Of a stretch of 64,000 bases of DNA, positions 28,901 to 39,800 are shown piece after piece. The DNA is from Phallusia mammillata (taxonomy: Eukaryota > Chordata > Ascidiacea > Phlebobranchia > Ascidiidae), in NCBI GenBank assembly GCA_003260075.1, contig QLIY01000142.1, positions 1 through 64,000 on the forward strand. Reading direction: 5' to 3'. The position numbers and the translations under genes were made by a program. The number at the start of each line of letters is the position of its first letter. Position 1 is the stretch's first letter. Under the pieces are notes generated by a model. That model saw only the letters and a list, made by a program, of their open reading frames with translations, ran no database searches and was not told the origin of the DNA.

Positions 28901-31900
28901 CCATATAAACCTGTTTACCAGCAAAGTTACCGATCCCAAAATGACACATTTTCCAATTTTGTGATGTTAAAAACATGCTGATTTGGATTATAGTGTTTTA
29001 TGTTTAGTTTGCCTCAAGGTGCCGTGGCCTTGTTAAAACTGAACTTTCCATCTATGATGGCACTGAACATTTCTGTTTACGCGATATTATTGTCGCAACT
29101 TTTGATTTCACTGTGTTTGGCCCGTCGCCTGGTACACTTGTTTAAGCATTTCAATCGAAATGGCTGTAAAAATGCACTACGACATTTTCAGATTGCATTG
29201 ATTTTGCAAACAGCTGTACTTGTGGTCAGTGAGTTGTAAGTTGCATTGGAGTCTTAAACAGTGCAACTTCCCAAACAGAAGTGGTTTATACATCTAATCA
29301 CTACTATTAACGATAGCGAAATTCATGTGCCTAAAATTAAATTTTCAACGCCTGTCGCGTTTGGCAATTTTAGGTCAATCAAATTGTCATCAAGCTAATC
29401 AGTATTTGCCATTTTTGCAACCTGATGCGTTTTAGATTTTCGCGTTATGTGGAACTCCACCAAAAGCCAACACTAGCGACTCTGGTGGGGAGTTTCTCAT
29501 GCCATTCGGTAACCTTGGGGGAATGGAATCTTTCGCTTTACCTCCTTCTTACGAATGGCCGAGTAACGGAAACGGGGAAACCCCATCTCCAGCGGATCTC
29601 GAGAATTATCTCGCAAAACTTCCGGGCAGCGTAAAGCGAGGTGAAGGCACCGTGGAATTTGACTTGACCGCATCCAGGGAAAAACGTTCAATGGATGAGC
29701 GTGATGATACAGACCGGGTATGGACAAATGACGTTGTTTACGTTTTTACCACTCAATAGTGAAGTGATTTTTTGAAGAAAATCGTTTTTTTATGTGCCCC
29801 CCCCCCCGGAAAAACGTTCAATGGATGAGCGTGATGATACAGACCGGGTATGGACGAATGACGTTGTTTATGTTTTTACCACTCAATAGTGAAGCGATTT
29901 TTTGAAGAAAATCGTTTTTTTATGTGGACCACTGAAGTTTTACTTAAATGGGGCTTATTTTACCAAAATTTGATCAATGGTCCAAGATTTATTGGTTCCA
30001 AAAACATGGACATTTTACTTCTTTTAAATCTACGTTTTTGGTGGCATAACTGCTATTGTGAGCAATTAACTTTTAAAGACAATTCTTCATAAATCCCCCT
30101 AGCCGAGCATAAAACGAGGTTTTTGCTTACATTTTTATCCATTTTCACAAAGCTTAGCATTAAACAAAGGTTTTGCTTTCAACCAGCAGAAAAGCACTAG
30201 ACGAGCTCGACGTGGAAGGAGACGCCATAAGCAAAGATTGAGGGAAAGTGATTTTACTGATTACTCCATGACAAATGTGGACCCGTATACTTCAAGCCAA
30301 CCTAATCCTGATTTGTAAGTTGGCTTTGCATTAAGACTAGTTTGTACTTTTTCGTGACTTGTATTTCCATTTTTTGGGTCACTGTAAGCCAATAAAATTT
30401 TTGACTCAATATGATGTGGGTATTATGATAGGAAGAAAGCTATTGTTAAGGGTTATACTCACATATGTGTTGTTGGAACATGATAAAATCCCGTATATTG
30501 TATCACTTCAATGCAAGTGTACTCCCGCAACCCTCTTAATCATGTTTCAATTGTTTCTCATTATGTGCAGATATGAACCCCCCCCCCGGGTCACTGTAAG
30601 CCAATAAAATTTTTGACTCAATATGATGTGGGTATCATGATAGGAAGAAAGCTATTGTTAAGAGTTATACTCAAATATGTGTTGTTGGAACATGATAAAA
30701 TCCCGTATATTGTATCAATTTATTGTAAGTAGTACTCCCGCAGCCCTCTTAATCATGTTTCAATTGTTTCTCATTATGTGCAGATATGAGTATGGCGACA
30801 CTGACAAAACAAGCGACCCTTCAGATGACACAAGCCTGAAATCCTTAGTAACAGAAATGCGTGAAATGCTAAGAGCGACGAAAGACCACTGGACGAATCT
30901 TCCTACTGCTGTATGTAACGACGTAGCAGCCGCCACTGACAGCCGGTCGTGCTGGAATGGCGAATCGGAAGGAACGTAAGTGATGGCGTCATTCAGTAGT
31001 TGTGAGGTTTAGAAGAACTGTTAGTATCGAATATCCAAAAAGTGCTTGTGACACACTAAGTGTTGTATGTCTGCTCATGTACAAAACTGTACAAGGGCGA
31101 GGTGGTGTGTTGTCATTAGGGATAATCAAAGAAAAATATGAAGTCTAGCTGGATTCGAATCTAAAATGTTCAAAAAAAAAATCTAAAAACCGATATGAAT
31201 TTATGAATTCAAAAATGCAAACGTCTTAGTTTGTAAAAATGTATGATTATATTTCCGCCAACATTTTCTGTTGAATATTTAAAATTTATACAAGACTTAG
31301 ATTTAATATTCTAGATTCGAAACAACTATTCTAGAACAACCTATTATTGTTCGCTACATTTCGCCTTCAAATCTTAAGACATGTGACTGTACAGTTTATG
31401 TAACACTGTTTTTTCGTCAACATGTCAATGACTAGCACTGCGCCACTCATAAACTATATCACACCTCAAGAATAATATTCAAACTTTTTATCTGCAGCTA
31501 CGACAGTCCGTCAGTTGAAGAACGTTCAGAAAATCCCGAAATAATCGGTCACATTCCCGATCAAGTGATTAAAGCACAAACCATCGCTATGCGTGACATT
31601 ATTGGACAGCTGAAGAATGTCTACGTTGGAAGAGATCCGTTTCCTAGCGACGGTAAGTTTCGGTTAAGGACGGTTGTTGTGTTAATATTTAGGTTGGTAA
31701 CATATGGTGCTCAGAATTTTATGAAAAACGGTATTTATGACGCCATAATAGGATTTTCCTACCTGAGACGTTTCAAAGTGGTTGAATGTTTATTGAAATT
31801 GTTCATTGAAAAATGCAGGAGAAACGTTAAATGGTTTTTCTATCGCCACTAGCACTTATTAAAACCTTTGCTTTTTACCAAGCTCTGATTTGGGATCTTG

Positions 31901-32521
31901 TAAGTGATTGAAAAAAGCTATTCTAAATGTGTGATTAACTTTGTTGTTTACTTTTGAATAGATGAATCGTACGAATCATCCGGTGATTATTCGGGTTCAG
32001 GAGAAGGATCAGCTGATGGGCCAGACAAGAGGAGGTCAGTACATGTAGTTTAGGTTGCCGATAGTCAAGTGTATTTATCCTAACGAAGGCGACCTGTATA
32101 GGACGTCAAAGCGTCGGTACAAAAACACAATTGCCAGAAGAGCTTTATATGGTTGATCAAAAACTTGTGATCAAATTGAGATGTGAAATAGTTAAATTTA
32201 TATTTTGAACGTTTTTTTTTCGTGTCCAAATTTACCATGAACCATACACTTTTTCACGTAAAAAATCATACTTTGATAACTTAACCTGTCTTGTATAGCT
32301 AGCATAAACCTAAATTAGCTCGCAAAGGAGTGCAAAGATTTTACGGGGCGTTAAACCTGTTGAGCATAAAATCTAACTACTACTATTAATTACATCACAG
32401 TGACGTTGTGAAACCACTTTACAATGACCCCCAATGTCCGACATGTGGAGGAACCAATCTATCAACTACCTGGTCGCTTATGGCTCTTACAGTCATAGCA
32501 TGCTGGCTGCTGCAAAAATAG
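10910..32521 (+). CDS. Glypican (GPC1/2/4/6 type), GPI-anchored heparan sulfate proteoglycan
   Basis: Cell-surface HS proteoglycan that binds Wnt, FGF, BMP or Hedgehog ligands. Exons: 10910-11078, 11312-11470, 23144-23276, 23497-23680, 23975-24055, 25344-25509, 28713-28843, 29436-29717, 30187-30314, 30784-30975, 31498-31652, 31962-32034, 32401-32521 (TAG). They total 1974 nt, 657 aa, with every phase compatible. Residues 1-20 form a signal peptide starting MHFTTRLVLVG; an in-frame ATG nine codons upstream (10883) is the alternative start. Family landmarks: CPREYSCC near the N-terminus, FFRTYGSLYVDNS, the cysteine block YCSKCQGITSIKPC with LCLNIMKGC, SVLDPFAIRISEAIM, ALCGTP, and SRSCWNGESEGTYD. 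A furin-type site REKR|S lies just before a very basic stretch (RRARRGRRRHKQR). The Ser-Gly cluster SSGDYSGSGEGSADG is the HS attachment region, and a hydrophobic C-terminus (LMALTVIACWLLQK) serves as the GPI signal. The closest class by motifs is GPC4/6. Confidence 0.95.
12343..12367. repeat. TG dinucleotide microsatellite
   Basis: About 12 TG units inside glypican intron 2. Confidence 0.9.
14744..15069. repeat. Duplication linked to C10 tract at 14904-14913
   Basis: 14744-14901 and 14914-15069 are about 94% identical by eye (about nine substitutions in 157 nt). Confidence 0.95.
17262..17300 (+). repeat. Possible tRNA-derived fragment with an A-box-like motif
   Basis: CCGGGGTAGCTCAAGCG resembles the D-arm/A box of a tRNA or tRNA-SINE head. 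I found no B box at the proper distance, so this is at most a truncated fragment. Confidence 0.25.
22464..22639. repeat. Duplication linked to C12 tract at 22546-22557
   Basis: 22464-22545 and 22558-22639 are nearly identical and diverge only at the last bases. Confidence 0.95.
24056..25343. other. Glypican intron 5
   Basis: About 1.3 kb. It contains one hAT-like element (24170-24387) and otherwise nothing recognisable. Confidence 0.6.
24170..24387. mobile_element. Degenerate hAT-like MITE in glypican intron 5
   Basis: Left end CAGTGGTTCTAAAACC and right end GTTTAAGAACCACTT are imperfect inverted repeats. No convincing target duplication, which suggests an old copy. No coding capacity. Confidence 0.6.
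25510..28712. other. Glypican intron 6
   Basis: About 3.2 kb of AT-rich sequence without a supportable exon, RNA gene or repeat. Confidence 0.6.
29678..29926. repeat. Duplication over the end of glypican exon 8, C11 tract at 29797-29807
   Basis: 29678-29796 and 29808-29926 differ at about three positions. The second copy repeats the last 13 codons of exon 8 and its donor site. Confidence 0.95.
30376..30790. repeat. Duplication over the start of glypican exon 10, C10 tract at 30578-30587
   Basis: 30376-30577 and 30588-30789 are near identical. The first copy includes the acceptor and seven coding bases before the tract; only the second continues into the exon. Confidence 0.95.
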
Positions 32522-32887
32522 AAGAGCCACGTCTTTAGAAATACATTGGAACTACCTCCAGAGGAATAACAAAGACAACTGTCACCAAGCGTACATTATC
32601 GCAATTGCATACCTGACGTCCGTGACGTAACTGTCGGGGTCTCGTGACGTCATACTGGCTCAGTGCGCGTCGCGACACCATGCGGATTTTTTGTTTTCGG
32701 TGCTTTATTTCGTATAATGTGAGCATTTTTGCATCAGCTTGCGTTCGTTTTTTTACCAGATTGTTCACTTATTTTATCACGTGCCACTCAATGCGATCAA
32801 GGTTTTAAAGGAAATTCTTTTTTTGTACTCAGCGAATTGTGTGTTTTCTAAATAGCCTTATTTGGCGCATGCTGAAAAAAAAATAAC

Positions 32888-33061
32888 CGACAAAAACGTA
32901 ATTACACGTTTCAGTGCCCATTCTTGGTCAGTTATTGAACTGTTTCTGCAAAAAAAATCTTATTTGCCCCCCCCCCCCGACAAAAACGTAATTACACGTT
33001 TCAGTGCCCATTCTTGGTCAGTTAAAGTATTGAACTGTTTCTGCAAAAAAAATCTTATTTT
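32888..33061. repeat. Duplication linked to C12 tract at 32967-32978
   Basis: 32888-32966 and 32979-33061 match; the second copy has a small insertion after GGTCAGTTA. Confidence 0.95.
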
Positions 33062-33651
33062 GTTGGCACTCCGAATAGTCTACTTTTGAAAATAGGTTTA
33101 AAACAAGAAAAAATTATTCATTGTGCATGATGATATGCCTGCAACCAAACGAGCTACTCAACATATTTTCAGTTTGTGGTGTGCTGTATGCAAACCAGGA
33201 AAACCCGTTTTTTATGGCACTACAACGTTTACTTTTCCAAAAGGTTCTATCAAAATTCAGTTTTGCATCTTTTCAACAGCTTCTTAATGTGCTATCTACT
33301 TACTTTTTTATATCGAGTCACACGGTGGTTAGATGCCTGCCGGTTTAAGGCACGCTGAATTGTCTACAAGGCATATAACCTCGATTTTTTATCAGTATTT
33401 TCTACAACTGCCCTTCATTCCTTAACCAACTCCAACATGAACAAATCGCACTATTGGTTGTTGCTACTAGTTTTTAATACAGTTATAAAGCGAAGCATAT
33501 TGAAATGGTGATAAATTTCATGCTTTAAATCTATTGCTGATTCCAGCGCATTGGCATACAATGGTCTGACTGAATCACTTTAAAATATTCTGTAAATTTT
33601 GCTACGTATTTTGTTTTGCGGATCTCAATGTCGCGTATTATGTGTTTTGCT

Positions 33652-34020
33652 TCTTAAATCTTGTTTCGTTTATTTCCTTGATCGTTCATTTGTCCGTTTT
33701 TATTCCTGTACATTTCGTTTCGTGCCTTTTTTACGTCAAGAAGCGCATTTTTAAATACAACGTTTGTATTTAAATTCTGTGGGTTTTAAAAGTGTGTTGA
33801 GACAGTGTAGCTTTGGAACTTTAGACTTTCTCCCCCCCCCCTCTTAAATCTTGTTTCGTTTATTTCCTTGATCGTTCATTTGTCCGTTTCTATTCCTGTA
33901 CATTTCGTTTCGTGCCTTTTTTACGTCAAGAAGCCCATTTTTAAATACAACGTTTGTATTTAAATTCTGTGGGTTCTAAAAGTGTGTTGAGACAGTGTAG
34001 CTTTGGAACTTTAGACTTTC
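33652..34020. repeat. Duplication linked to C10 tract at 33832-33841
   Basis: 33652-33830 and 33842-34020 differ at about three positions. Confidence 0.95.
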
Positions 34021-34859
34021 GTTTAAGAATATCATATTTTGTTGAAGAGTAACATTTTTGTTTTTTGGAATGACAGCTTCCGTTAAAGTACGAACAAGAT
34101 TATGTTTAAAGTTTATCGAATACTGTAAGCTATAAGAAGGGAATTTGCAGAAATGGAAAAACACAACCGTGGGCCTCCGTTTGGGTCAAAAGTGTTCGTT
34201 GTTGTTTGGGCGAATGAAAATCGTTTCACTAGCTTATACAGCCAACCTCTCGTCGCCAGCTGCACTAATACGCTTAAGATGAAACAGTGATCATTACCTG
34301 CAGCAAAGTTTTGTAATATTGTGCAGTAAAAGCGCAGTAATCTTAGTAAACAGAAAAAAAGGCGAAATGAAAAGGACTTCTGTTAAGGGTTATTTAAGCT
34401 GGTAACCAGTTTGCTAAACTGAAAGGTAACGATAGCTTAAAACGTTTCAGCACCTGCTTTCGCTGCCTGAAGCGTTCTGGGCTGGTGATTTTCATAATAA
34501 TGTCGACATCAACTTTTTACAGCATTACGTTCCCTTCAGAAGAAGCATTCTTCCAATGGTTATTGTTACAAGGACATAATTTGCTGCACAAGTAAACCGG
34601 TAACATTGCTGTTGACAGTAGAGTGGATAAAAAGTGTAGAATTGATTTGTTCCCTTTGGTGCAACCCCTGATATTTTTGTTCAACAATGTGTCCTAGCGT
34701 TTACTCTTTTACCAATAGACTGAAAGTATTGACAAAACACAGTAAAGACCGATGTATTTCGCATGATCGTAATGATACACTGGGTATTGTCTTTCTTGTG
34801 CTCACATCAGAAAGCACTCATTACAATCTCCAAAAAATACAACTAACAAGTGAGTTCGG

Positions 34860-34865
34860 TTTATT
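34860..34865 (-). terminator. Polyadenylation signal of the GTF3C2-like gene
   Basis: Minus-strand AATAAA about 80 nt after the stop codon at 34945. Confidence 0.6.
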
Positions 34866-34944
34866 TACTTGGTTTCATTTGTAAAAAAACACATCCCAGT
34901 TCAAAACTGACAAGCCAAAATACCGGTTTAAAGTTACAACACGT

Positions 34945-36781
34945 TCAGGTGCAACCATCGTCACTGCAACACAACCGAAATTCCTCCACTTCACTGGAGA
35001 TCATCCCCGATACACAATGTAACCGGACAAGACCAGAGTGGGTTCCACTGGCAATCCACGTGAAAGAAGATTTGTTCGGATTCCACCGCATCTTTTGTAC
35101 TCCCGACACTTGAGGGCGGTAGACCTCATCGGCAAAATCTTCGTAAGTTCTGAGAAATTTGCTTTCAATGTCAAAGTCAAGTTTCGAATTTTTCGCTTTA
35201 TACTCCATACCCATATTCAGACGTTTTACATTAAGCTTAATTTTAGACAGGGTTTATAAATTCATAAATAAAACCAGTGTTTCATACCGGAACGGAACGA
35301 AACCAAATAACGTTATTCGTTCTGAGCAAATTATTTATTTCGTTATTTCGTTCTGGACCGTTATTTTCATTTCGTTCCGGTCTGACCGAAATAAATTTAT
35401 AACGGTATTTTTCGGTATTTCGATCTTAACAAACGAACATTTCTTAGTGGTCTTTACAATTATTGAGCGGAAAAAAGAAAGAAAGTTGCAACGAATAGGA
35501 ATTATTGTCGGTAGTTGTTACGTCACATAACATTTGTCAATAATGGTCAAACGAATGTAAATTGTTGGAGCTTCAATTTTTATCACAGTTTACCGGCGCG
35601 AAATATTTAGCAACTGTTTCGTGTCAAATGTTCAGAACGAAATACCGGAATAAAAAATAACGGTATTTTGTTCCGTTCCGGTATTTTGAATAATTTTTAT
35701 TTCGATATTTTGTTCCGGTATTTGAGCCAAAAATTATTTATTTCGTTCCGGTATAACGTTCCGTTCCGTTCCGGTATGAAACAGTGAATAAAACCACAGA
35801 AAAATAATAAACTACAGAAAAATAACAAAACTATTAACAAACAAAAAAACTATTAGACAAGTAAAATAACTATCTTCATGCCAAAATTACACGGAGATTT
35901 GAAAACAAGTTTATCGCTTTTATGAACGGCAGAAGTTAATTGTATTTGGTTGCATCAACCTGTATCGTATTGAATACAAACCTAATTTTCTTGTGGGCTG
36001 ATCTGTTTTCCCAGCTCGACAAGTTTCCAGTCATGTCAGAATCGTGGAATAAAAGTTTGTAATCGTAGGTGTCGTCATTCTGCGGCGATTGTGTTGCTTC
36101 GGCCTGGTATGTTTAAACAAAAAGCAAATAAGACATACATGAATAGCTGGGATCAGCCCAGAAGCGGCAATGCAGACCAGCGATCACGGCACACTTATGT
36201 AAAAAATTTAGTACGCCAGGCCTTCTACAGGTTAAAGCAAATTAACGGTAAAGTAAAAGTGGCATTTGCGGGCTAAAAACTCAAAACGCTGTTAAAAAAA
36301 ATTAATTGCATCTCTTCAATGCGGGTGTATAAGACTGCATTTGGTAACAAAAAGCTAAAAAATGGAGATCTAGTGTTGTCATGCACACCTGTATTTTGTC
36401 ATAAACTCAAGATAGTATATTTCACGGCACGCATGCAGATCTCTTACAGCACACTGGTGTCCTAGTCACAGTGCCTGTATAAAACACTGGTCCAAGCTGA
36501 TGCCAATACCTGTTCAGCATCACCGGGGGGGGGGGGACCTGGCGTCCTAGTCACAGTGCTTACATAAAACACTGGTCCAAGCTGATGCCAATACCTGTTC
36601 AGCATCACCGGTAGTTGGTAGGTGGTCATTCCACAGCGGAATGGATTGAAACAACAACATTCGAGGCGATTTTTTAACAAAGTGGTTGTTTCGATTCCAG
36701 TTATTGCAAGTCATCACCATCGCGTTTCCCGATGCATCGCCACCAGCGGCGCTATGGAGCCAGTCACTGTGGGTAACAGTA

Positions 36782-36861
<80 letters not shown>

Positions 36862-39800
36862 TGGGAAATTTAAACCTAATGTTGTAGGATAATGTTTATG
36901 AGGTTCACATATACCACATACTATAAAATGAGACATTTCACTTCAATATATGTATATTTACATATTCTGGACATGGTAAAAAAACATACAGCAGTACCAT
37001 TGTGTAACACTTCCAAAATTCACACTAATATAGTTTTCAAAAATATATTTTAGATTTAAATTCGACAATTTTACAAAACTTTTGTTTTAGTGCTATAACA
37101 ACCTTTATTTTTAAGTTTTCTGTTTTAGGAATAGCTACATTCACAATGGTTCTAGATTCTAGTGCAAAAGTGAAACAAACCTTGGTAGGGAAAATGCTTT
37201 GCATTGAGTTGGCTTGCTTAAAACTTGCCCACAAACATCCATGTGAATGAGGGTTCGCAAAACTTGAGTCTGTAGCCAGGTAAACTCCATTGTCCAAATG
37301 TGGCCAACAAATTTCATTGATGATGCTTGTTCGAGGGGCAAGGTTATCCTGCAGAAAAACAACAGCAGTATTTTCACTCAAAACCTTCACCAAAATTTTT
37401 GAATTTTACACCCAGATGTCAATTGCAGCAAATTTTGCCAACTGTGCAATTAGAGAGCTACATAAACAAGTTTAAATTTGATGTGAACTAAAATAAAATG
37501 TCCAAACAATTCGCGCAAAAAATTGGTTGAAATAAAAACATTCTTTGGGTCAGTATTTTACATTTTAAAAATTTGGAAACGGCTTTGGCAATTTATGCTA
37601 GTAAAAGTATTTTCCTTTGTGCTTAAGCAACATCCACTGAATATACAAGGGGGGGGGGATAAAAATTTGGAAACGCCTTTAGCAATTTATGCTTGTAAAA
37701 GTATTTTCCTTTGTGCTTAAGCAACATCCACTGAATATACAAGAATCATGGTGAAGGATGCAGCCCAAAAGGTTGCATCTATGTCATAAAGCGGATGTGA
37801 TTGTATCCCAAGTACATACCATGCAGTCATGCACCACAGTGGTTCTCAACCTTTTCACTTTATACCATAACATAATGCCACATCCCTCCCAATGCTTTTT
37901 GCAAACACATAGGAAACTACGAGATTGTGTTCATCAAATATGTACCAAAAATTTTAATGTGACAATCAGCATTTTGGTATGCAGCCAATAAGTACTACTG
38001 CCACAGAGTATATCATTGCAAATGCTGATGTTGCACCAAAAAACTAATTTAATTCAAACTTTCATGTCCGTTCTTATACTACTATAGAGTGTTGTGACTA
38101 CAGTGTAGCCTTGATGCGAAATATTTGTTTTTGTAAAATACAATTGTCATTGCATTCGAGCAGCAAACCCTTATAAAGTGCTCTTTGAGGTTGGGAAGTG
38201 TCACATGTAATATTATCAATGGGGGGGGGGGCCCAGCAGCAAACCCTTAAAGTGCTCTTTGAGGTTGGGAAGTGTCACATGTAATATTATCAATGCAGTC
38301 AAACTGAAGTCCATTGAGTTGACGTTAATATGATTCACCTTTAAATCACATTCAGGTCTTCTTCGATCCCACAGTTTTAATAGTTTGTCAGCAGCAGCAG
38401 TTGCAAGTATGTAGGTGTTAAATGGACACCATGTTATTCCCTTGACTGGCTTAGAGTGGGCACGAAATGAAACAAAAGGAAGTAAAGTGATGGTTTCTAA
38501 ATAAAACAACACTACTTGTAGGGATTTTGGACAACTACAAGTTGCTACAAAAATGCATGGTTCCAAGACAAAATTTTCACCTGATATACAGAAATAATTT
38601 TTCTTCGAATTAAAACTTTACATAATATGTCCTAAAATTTAAGCTTTTTACCAAGCATAAAGAGTATGATATATATTTAATTTTGCATGAAAACTCACCT
38701 TCATTTTCCTTGGTTTTTAGAAACTTTGATTCTGTATTTACATCCCATATTGCGACATGACCAGATGCAAAACCCCCGGCAATAAACTTGCATCCATCAT
38801 TTACTGACCATGACACAGAAAAGCATTGACCATACAATAAACTTTTACCAGCAAGAGGCCATAAAACCAGGGAGGGTTTCATTCTAATAAAACAAACAAA
38901 CAAATTTACTGTCAATTGTAAAGTAACATTCTCTTTTTTGGAATGCACCAAGTTATAAAAACTTTGTATGCGCACAAGTTAAAAAAGATTTGGCACATAA
39001 AGCGCAACACTATGTCATCCAAGGACATAAAAAGAGTCATCCATTAACAACAATACAAACCTTTTGATATTTTCCATTTTAGATTTTGATTCTTTACTTT
39101 TATGCAGTAAGGGCACTGTCACAATATTTATCACACCAGAGCCAAGGGCCAGGGCTAGAATTCCTAATCTCCCTACTTCATCACCATCTGATTGGATAAA
39201 ACCACCAAATGGGCACCACTTCATATCCCAAACAGGACCACCGTCCAAGACAAAACCTTGGATCAAATAGGGATTCTTGACAACAAAAAACAGATTTAGT
39301 AATAAAAAATTGCTTAGAACCTAAGCTGCTAAAATTTTCAAATGTTTTGTTGTCTGTTTTGAGCATTCATACAATTTAGCCTAGTTTTAACCATTTGGGG
39401 GGGGGGCAGATTTAGTAATAAAAAATTGCTTAGAACCTAAACTGCTATAATTATCAAATGTTTCGTTGTCTGTTTTGAGCATTCATACAATTTAGCCTAG
39501 TTTTAACCATTTTATTACAGATTTCCTTACTGAAACCTACAGTTATTTAAAAAAATACTTTGGTTGAATGTGTAATCCAGGTTGTTGTAAAAAAAGTGTG
39601 CAAGTTGGAATTAGGACCAACCAAATTATCAGGTAGTACAAAGTTTAAAAGTGGAGATTTAATAAGCCTAAATTACCATTAAAAATTGACGCTTCAGGGC
39701 TGATCCCAGTATGAAAATATTCATCTTAACCATTAAAAAATGTCAAAATTATAGCAAATTTTTTTATTTTTGTCATAAAATGTCATAATTATAGTAACTT

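Larger units (their letters stand above)
32522..34944. other. Convergent gap between glypican and GTF3C2
   Basis: About 2.4 kb between two convergent gene ends. It holds the 3' UTR of glypican (no canonical AATAAA seen close to the stop) and two tract-linked duplications (near 32.97 and 33.84 kb). No coding exon recognised. Confidence 0.6.

Noticed and set aside
29000..29239. Hydrophobic 79-codon frame between glypican exons 7 and 8
   Set aside because: Exons 7 and 8 join in phase across it and no family motif is present; intron sequence.
36547..36936. Proline- or glycine-rich proteins on both strands
   Set aside because: They are translations of the G78 tract; only the minus-strand SDWLHSAAGG part is coding (GTF3C2).
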